NCBI GenBank assembly: GCA_015680685.1
Contig: MNCI01006092.1
Coordinates: 413,657 to 451,530, forward strand
Source of the DNA: Gnetum montanum
Taxonomy: Eukaryota; Streptophyta; Gnetopsida; Gnetales; Gnetaceae
DNA length: 37,874 nt
Direction: 5' to 3'
The translations under genes were made by a program, and so were the position numbers. Positions 1-9,290 of this stretch are shown one piece after another (the first letter of the stretch is position 1; every line of letters starts with the position of its first letter). The notes beneath the pieces are model-generated. The model had not been told where the DNA came from, did no database searches, and was given only the letters and a program-made list of their open reading frames with translations.

Positions 1-2521
1 ATTCGAACGCAATCACACTATCTCCTTGTGCATGCCTAACAACAAAAATTCAGCCCAGTTATAGCGCATTCTAGTTTCTAGGATAGTTCGCATGACGCAT
101 ACAGCCTCAACCCCAAGACTCTGTACCTAGGAAATGGTTTTTGGGAATACCCGTGCCCTAAACAGGGGATACAGTTCATTTACCTCCTCAACCTTTGCTT
201 TCCCCTGCATCGGGAATCCCTTGGCACCCTTGGCCACGCCTAGCCAATCCTCCAATTCACGTACCGTTTGGAGCTCTTTATGAGCCCTGTCTAAAACTAC
301 ACTTATGCCATCTGCCAGTACCCCAAATAAGTTTGAAAAGAATTCAGGAGACAGATGGAAAACTACCTTAACACCCTTAATCTGGGTGCTGTAGTAAGAG
401 ACAGATCCACGATCCCGATCATTTCTGCTATAGATACATCAGGACTCAGGGTCGTGAAGAGCTCCATAAGGCCGGCATTGTCGAAGCAGCAAACAATAGA
501 TGGCAGGGCATGGTTACGCAACCATTTTTGAGCCTTGGTCACCTCCCCAAACTTCATTGATAGGGTTGTCTCAGTTCGCCCAGTTGTGACAGGGTCCCCG
601 CTAGGAGGTACATCAACTAGAAGTGCAATTTGAGATTGTCGTATCAGTATAACTCTCGACAGTTAAAACACGTTAACACATCTAGGAAATGTTGTCATTT
701 ACCATTGGTTGTGGACTTGGATGTGCTGCCAGAGTCATGAGGGAAGACCGGTCCATTGTCTGACCAGTCTTCATGCAGCCACCCATGAGCTTTGCACATC
801 ATGAACGCTCTAGAGAACTGTCTATGAAAATGAACGATAGCACCCTTCGTTTGACCCAACACGGTTCCACGAAGGGTGGGACCCACCATAAAAGCCTCTA
901 GAGTAGTGCGAGCAAGGGCAAGTCCTTTCTCCTCAACGCACGTCCCATCTGGGTTAACCTTAGGTCTACAAACAAATGGATGTCAAACAGAAGCAACTAC
1001 CAAACGACGAAGAGAAACAATAAACTTAAATGGTCCTACCTATCCACCCGGTACACGGTGCCAGGGGGATTTTGAAATAGCGTGTGTACACGTGCAGCTA
1101 TGAATAGAGTGTTGTTGAGGTAGTCCAACGCTTGTGGCAACTGTGCCCACACGCGCGCTAACGGGCGTGTAGACCTGGGCCTGCGGGTAGAACCATCCTC
1201 GTTAACAAACGACTACTCATCAATGTCTTCTATGAAGACCATGACACCCTCCGCAGCTCCCGGCAGCATTGCCTCAAGCACACTTTACGCCACCAGTTCA
1301 CTTAGCTACAACCAGATCGCCACTTCAAAGTTGTCTAGCATGAAGGCCAGGAATTCACACGCACCTTCTCTGAACGAGACCCCATTGTTGTCCACAATTA
1401 GATCCAGGGTAGGCTCATTAGGCTCAATGGGGCCAAACCATGTTAGCACCCCAACGAGCTCAACAACGAGGAGAAAAGGCTTACTATCCTTGTAAGAAAT
1501 CAGGATGCCACAATAAATCAGCCATGCATCAAAATGACCCGAAAAGCAAAAGTTCGCATCATAGACCAACACTTAGAAAAATTTTTGCTAACTATTTACG
1601 CTCAGCGTATACGCTGCCCAGCCTGGTGTATACGCTGACAATGAATTGTTTACTTTGCTGACCGAACTATGCATGCTCAGCGTATACGCTGAAGGAACCC
1701 TCAGCGTATACGCCATAGGAGCTTCCAACGTAAATGGTCTATGCTAGATGTTGAACAAACAGTTTACGCCGAAAACATAAAAAATAAGTCTACACCATAC
1801 CACACTTGAAAAGAATCAACTCTTTATGCTCAGCATATACGCTGCCTAACCCGACGTATACGCTGACAACGAACTGTTTACGCTCCAACCGAACTGTCTA
1901 CGCTAGACACTGAACAAACAGTTTACGCCGGAAACATGAAAAACAAGTCTACGCTGTATCATACTTAAAAAAAAAACTATGTATGCTTAGTGTATACGCT
2001 GAAGGAATCCTCAGCGTATATGCCATCACAGCGTAGATCGTCTACGCTGATGAAACAAAAACTTACGCTACGCTGATGAAACAAAAACTTACGCTGATAA
2101 AATAGAAAACTGCGTGCATAGAAAACTGATTACACCGTAGTTTACGCTGATACAATCGTCTATGCCTCGAGCAAGAAAAAGTGTTTACGCTGTGTGCTGA
2201 TAAAACAGATTACGCTATGACAGTCTACGCTAACCCGACTTTACGCTGTGAATTTACGCTCGGCGTATATGCCGAAGTCTCTATGCTAAAATTTACGCTC
2301 GGCGTATACTCCGAAACCCTCTACAAGACCGTCTACGCTACGAAGCACGCACAAGAAAAAGTAACTAACGGAGATAGGATCAGAGCCTACCTGTGTGATG
2401 ATCCAGGCCATGACGGAATCCTCAGCCTGGGCAGGCACTGCAGCATGGCTTCGGTCTCCTCTGCAAAGGTCAAGTCAGGACCCTTCCTCCCCTGGCCTTC
2501 CACTTCCTTGCCTTTGCCCAT
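1..2521 (-). pseudogene. antisense spliced gene of element 1, FCP1/NIF-like HAD domain (partial, broken)
   Basis: The gene runs opposite to pol and leaves the window at base 1. Proposed exons are 2521-2391 (tentative), 1488-1040, 965-703 and 616-1. The 1039-966 intron (donor GTAGGA, acceptor TTTGTAG) is phase 2 on both sides; the 702-617 intron (donor GTAAAT, acceptor CTTCTAG) is phase 1 on both sides. The 1488-1040 exon stays in one frame. It holds a hydrophobic strand with VVELVG where HAD proteins have DxD, then FREGACEFLAFMLDNFEVAIW, typical of FCP1/NIF domains before motif II, and later NTLF...FQNPPGTVY, resembling motif IV (NTLLIDDSP..NP..T) with the Asp pair lost. At least three in-frame stops occur in this exon. 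The last exon changes frame between about 363 and 190 and then contains YNWAEF, also present in the element 2 copy. Catalysis looks impossible because the nucleophile is Glu. The HAD assignment comes from motif reading, not a search. Confidence 0.72.
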
Positions 2522-2760
2522 CTTAGCATCTTCTACGCTGAGATTAATAGTTTAGGATAAAGGTTGGAACTCTTTACACCAACGCTGGAACATCTACGCT
2601 CTGCGCCTATGCTAAGGTTTGGTCTTTGGCGTCTACGCTCAGAGTTTGGGTTATACGCTTACGATCAGGTTTACGCTTACACTAGGGTTTGATAGTTTAC
2701 GCTTACGCTGGGAAGCTTACGCTGTAAAGTTTACGCTCAGCCGCTTACGCTCACAATGAA
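1603..2760. repeat. TTTACGCT / GCGTATACGC palindromic repeat array
   Basis: The stretch is filled with short degenerate units built on TTTACGCT and GCGTATACGC. Perfect 14-base palindromes CAGCGTATACGCTG occur at 1603-1616 and 1678-1691, with many one- or two-base variants. Most of it lies in the proposed first intron and 5' leader of the antisense gene. The same motif fills the middle of the LTR at 8166-9225. No function is known to me. Confidence 0.85.
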
Positions 2761-2788
2761 AAGTAACAACAAATGATGCCCCCCCTTC

Positions 2789-2796
2789 TTTATATA
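2789..2796 (-). promoter_or_regulatory. TATA box for the element 1 antisense gene
   Basis: On the minus strand the sequence reads GCTATATAAAGAAGG. It sits about 270 bases upstream of the candidate antisense ATG at 2521-2519, which begins a short frame ending in the donor ACAG|GTAGGC at 2391/2390. Element 2 has a TATA box in the same relative position. That this drives the antisense gene is an inference. Confidence 0.5.
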
Positions 2797-2839
2797 GCAC
2801 TCCACCTTTGCTGCCGCCGCCGCTTACGCCGCCGCCTCC

Positions 2840-2995
2840 CAGTTTGCTCTTTTTGCCTTCTTTTTACCTTTTTATTTATTTTTTGTTGAAATTTGCTCAA
2901 AATAATAATAAAAAAATATATATTTAAAATATAAACAAAATTACTACATCCCAGTTCCCCCTGTGAACCCCATTTCACGCGTTTACGCCAAACAT
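2840..2995. other. AT-rich spacer
   Basis: The stretch is mostly A and T runs with a GCC-repeat shoulder at 2812-2838. It lies between the antisense TATA box and the TAAACT repeat block. I see no gene in it. Confidence 0.5.
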
Positions 2996-3195
2996 TACAG
3001 CGTAAACTGCCGTTACGGCCCGGTACAGCCTTAAACTACTGTTATGGCCCGGTATGGCCTTAAACTGCCACATACGAACCTATTACGGCCCGGTAAGGCC
3101 TTAAACTGCCACCTGCATATTACATTTGGCCCGGTAAGGCGTTAAACTACCACCTACGGCTTGGTATGGCCTTAAACTGCCATGCATCCCGGTGT
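2996..3195. repeat. tandem block before RT, GGCCCGGTAAGGCCTTAAACTGCC unit family
   Basis: About five degenerate units of roughly 40 bases repeat a GGCCCGGTAAGG segment followed by TTAAACTGCCA. The TAAACT core also ends the units after integrase (6790-7135, 21228-21500) and after protease (12000-12180). It separates the antisense gene's promoter side from the pol frame. Confidence 0.8.
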
Positions 3196-3304
3196 GATGA
3201 TAATCCACCATCCTGCATGTACACATAATTTAAAATTACCAAAGAGCGTAGAATGATACCCATAAGCACATTCAGCTCCCTGTTTATTGGCAGGAGCAAG
3301 CTCA

Positions 3305-4525
3305 ATGGATTGCCAGCATTTAACCGCACTGTTAACCATTGATGGACCATATGGAAAAATTGCAAGAGATCTTAACATAAACCTCATCCATTTGAGCTCA
3401 TCAACGGGCGACACAATCATAGCCTCAACACAGCAAACAATAGACAACTACAAAGGCATGACAAAACCCCTTGACGTAGAAGCCAAAAATATCACTGAAG
3501 ACCCGTTGGCCGAAACTCCCATCACCATGCCCGATGGGGAAATTAAAATACTAAAATTAAGCACATTACTAAAACTGCAACTACCCAAAAACATTAAGGA
3601 TGTGCTTAGGGAAAATATGAAAGCGTTCGCTTGGTCTTACACAGACATGCCCTGGTTAGACCCTCAAATTGTCCAGCATAACATTATCCTTGATCTGAAA
3701 TTGAGACCCATAAAACAAAAGGCACGAAAAGTTAAACCTAAGGTGGCATTGGCAGTTCGCAATGAGATTACCAAAATTTATCAAGCTGGTTTCATTCGAG
3801 TTGTTGATTACGCCGAGTGGGTATCCAACATGGTCATTGTCCCAAAGAAGAACGGAAGCATTCGCTTATGCATTGACTTCTGGGATCTCAACGTCGCAAC
3901 CATAAAAGATGATTTTCCCCTACCCAGCATCAATCAACTTGTCGACTTGACCACTAGGCATGCCCTATTATCTTTTATGGATGGCTTCTCAGGATACAAC
4001 CAGATATGCATCAACCCGGAGCATCAGCTTCGGACAACCTTTATGACACCATGGGGAACCTTTTGTTACACAATGATGCCCTTTGGTCTCAAGAATGCTG
4101 GAGCCACGTATCAAAGGACGATGACATTCATCTTTAGCGATTACATATTACACTTGCTCAATGATTACGTGGACGACATTGTGGTTAAGTCAAAAACATC
4201 AGAACAACATATACAAGACCTTGACCTAGTATTAAAACATTGCTTAAAATATGAATTGCGACTCAACCCAAAAAAATGTGTCTTTGGCGTCAAGACAGGT
4301 AAAATGCTTGGATTTATAGCCTTAGAAGTAGGGATACGAGCAGACCCCGATAAAGTTAAGGCCATAATAAACCTGAAACCACCAGGCAACCTTATCGAAC
4401 TTCGAGGTCTACAAGGTAGATTACAGTTTATCAGGCGCTTCATAGAAAAACTAACAGCCAAACTAAAACCTATGAATCACTTGTTGCGTAAGAACGTCCA
4501 TTTTGAATGGACTCCACAGTGCTAG
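3305..4525 (+). pseudogene. pol: reverse transcriptase domain of element 1 pol
   Basis: This is one long open stretch. The ATG at 3305 is a possible start, but an upstream splice acceptor (TTTATTGGCAG ending at 3291) is also plausible, because RT is not continuous with gag-protease in the related copy. Visible Ty3/gypsy RT blocks are DMPWLDPQIVQHNI, the fingers region GFIRVVDYAEWVSNMVIVPK, LCIDFWDLN, LLSFMDGFSGYNQI, MMPFGLKNAGATYQR and the catalytic box YVDD at 4166-4177, which is intact. The primer-grip region and LNPKKCVFG follow. The first stop in the frame is TAG at 4523, which a CAG-to-TAG change would explain. It would copy element RNA into DNA in the cytoplasmic particle. Confidence 0.92.
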
Positions 4526-5445
4526 GAAGCGTTTGATAATATTAAAACGACACTTGCCCGACTACCCACGGTTTATCCACCTCAAAACGATAAACCATTT
4601 TACATCTACCTCGCCATTTCGGATTCGTCAATCGTGTCTATGCTTTGCAAAAAATAAGATGATGGAACTGAAGTCCCTATATATTACTTAAGTCATGCAT
4701 TAGTTGCCCACGAGAAAAAGTACAAGGACGTGGAGCGGTCCTGTTTAGCCTTGGTCTTTTCTTTGAGAAAATGGCAACATTACCTCTTTCGTAACCAAGT
4801 TAATATAATTTGCAAGGATAATGTGCTCAGGGCCATCACGGGAAACATTTACGAAACGAGTTGAATAGCCCGTTGGAAAGCCATGATAGCTGAATTTGAC
4901 CTGCACTACATAGCGCAATCATCAGTTAAAGGTTAAGCCATAGCAAGTCAAATGGCCATGTCACCAACGCACGATCAAGAGATAATAGAGCTAGAATTCC
5001 CGGATGAGAATATAAGCACAGTAGACACAATGCCCAATGACTACGATGCCATTCTAAACTTTGATGGAGCATCTACCTTTTGAGGGGAAAGTGCTACCGC
5101 TGTCATCACCTATCCCTCTGGGGAGATCAGACCCTTTGCCTATCATTTCAACTTTCACTATACCAACAATATAGCAGAGTACGAAGGTCTCCTTAGAGGT
5201 TGGCAGCATTGGCTTCAGACATCACACGGCTTGTAGTCAAGGGAGACTCGCAACTGGTCATAAACCAGGTCACAGACGTCTATACATGTAAAGCCCAACA
5301 CTTACAACCATATTGCGACTTGGCAAAACACTTGATGAAACGATTTCAAAACATCGATGTGCAACACATCTCTAGAAATGACAATACTATCGCAGATGCA
5401 CTAGCCACCTTGGCATTAAACATATCACCTAACGTGTTCCACACG
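4526..5445 (+). pseudogene. pol: dual RNase H region of element 1 pol
   Basis: The frame continues from RT. The first RNase H is the usual RT-linked form, with ISDSSIVSML, YYLSHAL, VERSCLALVFSLRKWQHYL and ARWKAM..EFDLHYI, ending near 4960. A second, archaeal-type RNase H follows from about 5042, with NFDGAST, NNIAEYEGLLRG, GDSQLVINQV and RNDNTIADALATLAL, so its Asp, Glu, Asp and Asp positions are present. Two RNase H domains in tandem mark the Tat lineage. Breaks are stops near 4654, 4861, 4936 and 5081 and a one-base frameshift near 5195. The second domain is thought to help remove the RNA template and primers (family knowledge). Confidence 0.88.
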
Positions 5446-6777
5446 TTGCCGATCTCCATAATCAGTTGTGCCAAATCAATAACCGATACCCTTGATATGT
5501 TGCCAGTTGCATCTGTTAGTACAATACACGCAATAGAATGGTATGACGACATAAAAGAATACCTTCTATGTGGTGAAACACCACAACATCTAACAAATAC
5601 ACAAAAGGATGCAGTACGAAAACATTCTAGGCAGTATACACTGGTAGGGGACACGTTGTGTCGTAGATCTTACGAAGGCATATTGCTAACATGCGTTGGT
5701 AGTACTGATGCCCAAACCATTGTCGAACAAGTACACGACGGCCTATGTGGAGGACACATAGCGCCAAAAGCCATGGCAACAAAAATAAGACGCTTAGGGT
5801 ACTATTAGCCACACATGGAATATGACTATCTCTCCAAAGCTAAGACATGTAGTACCTGCCAAAAACATAGTAATCTAATCCATGTCCCACCAAATGAGTT
5901 GCATACAACGTAAATCACATGGCCCTTTCAAAAGTGGGGGTTGGACCTTATTGGCCCAATAACACCCTCATCTTCTGTGGGGCATAGTTTCATCATAACC
6001 GCAACAAAATATTTCACGAAGTGGGTAGAAGCCATTCCCCTTCGCAAAACTACATCTAAACACGTGTGCAATTTCATTCTTGAAAATATTGTAACCCGCT
6101 TTGGCATTCCCATGACAATCATCATCGACAACGGGCCACAATTTAGCAGTGCCGAGACTAAAACCTTTTGCGACAGCCTAGGGATCAAACACTCGTTTTC
6201 ATCCCCTTACTATCCTCAGAGTAATGGGCAAGCAGAGGCAACGAACAAAACGATTATTGCAATACTTAAGAGAATGCTTACCCAAAGCAAGAGAAAGTGG
6301 CATGAGAAATTGGTATACGCATTGTGGGCATACGGTACTACACATCGGACTTCAACAGGTAAAACACCATATAGTCTTATTTATGGTTCAGAAGCTGTTT
6401 TACCTTTGGAATTACAGGTACCATCCTTAAGGATCACACTTTCCAGACTCCTCGACGACGGGCAAAACGATAACCTGCGCATCATTGATTTGGACTTGGT
6501 GGAGGAGGAACGTGTACGTGCGCTCGATCAGATCAAATGGTATCAAAAACAACAATGGCAACGACATTGACACGACAGTCATAAGCGCCCTATCAAAGAA
6601 GGCGACCTTGTACTTAAGGCTGTCTGAGAACACCCGGACAAGTTCTCAGCCAACTGGGAAGGGCCTTACTTGGTTACCAAAGCATATGACAATGGAGCAT
6701 TTAAGCTAGTTGATGTGGAAGGGAATGAGCTTGCCAATCCAACCAATCACTTGTTCCTAAAACCGTTCTACATTTAA
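5446..6777 (+). pseudogene. pol: integrase of element 1 pol
   Basis: A linker (from about 5446) leads to the HHCC zinc-binding module (HDGLCGGH, CSTC) and then the DDE core: Asp in WGLDLIGP (about 5940), Asp in IIDNGPQF (about 6128) and Glu in GQAEATNK (about 6235), all retained. A C-terminal GPY/F-type motif, NWEGPYLV, lies near 6650, and the frame ends HLFLKPFYI with TAA at 6775-6777. Stops occur near 5806, 5911, 6568 and 6625. All are in the frame set by the shift at about 5195, so this half of pol has no further frameshift. It would insert the DNA copy into a chromosome. Confidence 0.92.
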
Positions 6778-6789
6778 GTAGAAGCTCAG

Positions 6790-7135
6790 GTACGTGCGAG
6801 TCCTGGGATCATGACTATAAACTGATACCACAGAACAGTCTTGGATCATGACTTAAAACTGATACCACAGCTCATCCCGGCATCATGATGATAAACTGAT
6901 ACCACACATTGTCCGCAATGACGATAAACTAGCACCCGTCTGGCACGACAGTAAACTACCACCGTTGCATTCACCAGGGTCCGCTAAGACTGTAAACTGG
7001 TTTGCCTCTTCATGGTCAGCTAAGACTAGAAAATGGCAACGTAACATCCGCCACGATGCTAAATGGGAAACGTCCAATGGGTTACGACATAAAACCAACT
7101 CATGATAGTTCGCTAAGACTATAAACTGGCAAGTT
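6790..7135. repeat. 3' UTR tandem block of element 1, ATAAACTGGCA family
   Basis: Roughly eight degenerate units of 35-50 bases each end in variants of GATGATAAACTGGCA or ATAAACTGATACCACA. The block lies between integrase and the 3' LTR, where Tat/Ogre-type elements are known to carry hypervariable tandem repeats that can seed satellites. Element 2 has its own version in the same place. Confidence 0.85.
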
Positions 7136-8111
7136 CATCTCTGGTTCTTCAATCCGTAGCCACATTCAAGCTTCATCGGAATCACTGCATCGTCCGCCAT
7201 CAGACGATCCTACCAACATTGCTGCCTAAAATTCCATCAGTTGCTGTTTAAATCTAAGTTCGCTTATTCACCTACGGTTTTCTTGTCTCCTTGGAGTTGT
7301 TTTTGCAGGATGACACTCAGAAGTTTCGCACAAGAATGCATTTCGTCACAAGCAACAAGATGAGGCAATGTTCACAGCCCACGAGGCAAGACTAAATCAA
7401 GCTGTTCACTAGTACATCCCCATTTCCCAATACATTCCCTATCTACTCATTGACACACTCCACTCAGCTACGTGTCTGATACACCTAGTACACTCAAAAC
7501 TTTGAGCATACCGTTGTGCACTGTAACACCTTTGTGCAGTTGCAACACAGTAGCACTTGAGCATGAGTACAAGATCAAAGCAAAGCTTCTTTCCTAAAAA
7601 AAAAAGAGAGAGAAGTAAGACCCTTGACACTTCCCGTATAAGCCTAGGCGGAAAGGCAGTTGTCTTTGAACCAAGTACTCATGCAAAAAACAATCAAGAA
7701 ACATCTAGTTGCATAGCTTTGGCTCTTCGCCAACAGGCTCCCCCTAAAAACTAAACAAGGGCCATGTTCCTCCAAAGAATGTAACACATCCTCCCGTGGC
7801 TTTGGTCTTGCCAGCAAGTTCTCTTGAACATTACCCAAGAGTCTTGTTCCGCCAAAGGACGCACATCACATGTTTGGATTCCAAGTCTACTAAATAATGG
7901 CTATTGACAAGGATCAGCATGATACACACCAGAGCATCCCCTTTACCAAGCACAATCCCTTGGGCATTTACCAATCCCCACAATCCCCATTCGTCTATCA
8001 GTTACAATCCCATAGTCCCAATCCCATGTACTACTGAACACGGTGCGATGACGTTTACTCAAGTGGCAATGGACAAAGTCTCTATCGAGTTGCTCGTGGT
8101 GTTTTGCACTT
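7136..8111. other. 3' untranslated spacer of element 1, no gene seen
   Basis: Open frames here are short and without recognisable motifs. A direct repeat with the core TGTTCC(T/G)CCAAAG(A/G) occurs near 7765 and 7847. The stretch runs from the tandem block to the PPT hairpin. Confidence 0.6.
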
Positions 8112-8165
8112 CTTTGTCGACGCTTCCCGGGTCGATTCCTCCAAACGTCAACAAAGAGGGGCCAA
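8112..8165 (+). promoter_or_regulatory. polypurine tract within a predicted hairpin before the LTR
   Basis: The arms CTTTGTCGACG (8112-8122) and CGTCAACAAAG (8146-8156) pair at 10 of 11 positions. The purine tract ACAAAGAGGGG overlaps the right arm and ends just before TGAAACACC, the LTR start at 8166. The 24 bases 8151-8174 are identical to 22489-22512 at the other element's 3' end. It would prime plus-strand DNA synthesis (family knowledge). Confidence 0.75.
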
Positions 8166-9225
8166 TGAAACACCACAAAATTTTAAGCTTAGTACTTTTC
8201 CAACACCAAGCAGGTCCCTGGGACCCACAGACGACCACAGCTACATCTGGTGTTACACATGGCAACTTCGGAGATCAAAATACTTAATTTTCACCAAGTA
8301 TGCAGTGTCAGCGTATACGCACAAGTAGGCAGTCTCAGTGTATACGCCCAAGTGTACCCCCCAGTGTATACGCTCAAGTTCATAGCATATACGCCCAGCG
8401 TAGACGTCCAATGTACACGCCCAGCATACACGTCTCACATGTATGCCCAGCAGGTATAGCTGATGTATACGCCAGGCATGCAATTCCCGAAGATGGCATG
8501 GAAGCAGCACTACAGAATAAGACTTGGTACTAGGCAGTGTCCATCAGTGTATATGCCTTAGCGTATATGCCCAGCGTCCATCAGCATATATGCCCTAGCG
8601 CATACGCCCAACATCCATCAGAGTATACGCCCAGTGTATACGCTAGCGTCCACAACATCTACGCCTAAGTTCGCATACGCCCAGCACATCCAGCATATAT
8701 GCCCACAGTCTACGCTCACCAGACATAGCGTATATGCCCACCAAATGTAATATATTGTACACTTGTAAATTTTATGCTTTTGCACCTGGTCAATGCACCA
8801 CATGTCGTCCAACCCGAGTCTGCCATCAAAACCTGTATAAAAATCCTAATTTTTCACGAGAATCAGGTGGGTTGGCAAAATTTCCAGGGCACACCAGAGA
8901 GCAGAGATGCTGCGAACCAGAGCACAAAACCTTTTACACTGGACAACCCTATACGTTGAGCATACAGCCTCTACGCTGTGCCTACAGTGTGAACCAACCA
9001 CAATCATCTTTGCATCCACTGGGGCTTTTCGTCCGCCTTGTGTTCCAGTCACAACTACGTTAGACCGGTGCATTGTATTTTCATTCTGTAATGCCATTGT
9101 TACATTTTCTTCCCAAAATCGTTCACAGTTCGCATTAATTGTTGCATGTATTTTGTTTTCGCTCGTTTATGTTACGCTCTGATTTACGCTCATTACGCCG
9201 TTTACGTATAACCCAACGTATAGCA
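8166..9225 (+). repeat. LTR shared by element 1 (3' end) and element 2 (5' end)
   Basis: The left edge TGAAACACC follows the PPT, and the right edge ends TATAGCA, three bases before a PBS-like TGG. The middle (8305-8740) is packed with GTATACGCCCAGCG-type units. A TATA box sits at 8836. TACGCT motifs return at 9175-9205. The LTR is preceded by the 3' UTR of element 1 and followed directly by the gag of element 2. The palindromic repeat content matches the element 1 antisense intron rather than element 2. Confidence 0.75.
8836..8843 (+). promoter_or_regulatory. LTR TATA box (TATAAAAA)
   Basis: CTGTATAAAAATCC lies about 390 bases before the LTR end, which suits a U3/R boundary near 8865. It is the likely sense promoter for element 2 transcription. 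Confidence 0.6.
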
Positions 9226-9228
9226 CTT

Positions 9229-9245
9229 TGGTGTACGTTCGGGGA
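9229..9245 (+). promoter_or_regulatory. primer binding site, decayed tRNA-Asp type
   Basis: TGGTGTACGTTCGGGGA resembles the plant tRNA-Asp PBS TGGCGCCGTTGCCGGGGA with a few substitutions and one gap. It begins three bases after the LTR's terminal CA, where minus-strand DNA synthesis would start. Confidence 0.6.
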
Positions 9246-9290
9246 AATCCTTGTCTGATCCGCGTGCGGACCACTTAAGGTACTCTACCT

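Larger units (their letters stand above)
1..9225 (+). mobile_element. Ty3/gypsy Tat-like retrotransposon, element 1 (left end outside window)
   Basis: The visible order is antisense spliced gene, palindromic repeat array, TAAACT repeat block, pol with RT, RNase H, a second archaeal-type RNase H and integrase, another repeat block, a PPT hairpin and an LTR. A dual RNase H is the known hallmark of the plant Tat lineage (Tat, Ogre and Retand groups). Gag, protease and the left LTR would lie before base 1. Pol carries about ten stops and one frameshift near 5195, so the copy cannot be autonomous. The right LTR also serves as the left end of the following element. Confidence 0.85.

Noticed and set aside
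2790-2978. Lys/Arg-rich open frame on the minus strand
   Set aside because: It reads through an AT-rich spacer and a GCC repeat; its composition explains the basic residues.
8305-8740. Regularly spaced short repeats resembling a CRISPR array
   Set aside because: Units are degenerate and 15-25 bases apart with no fixed spacer length, lie in an LTR, and the DNA is eukaryotic.
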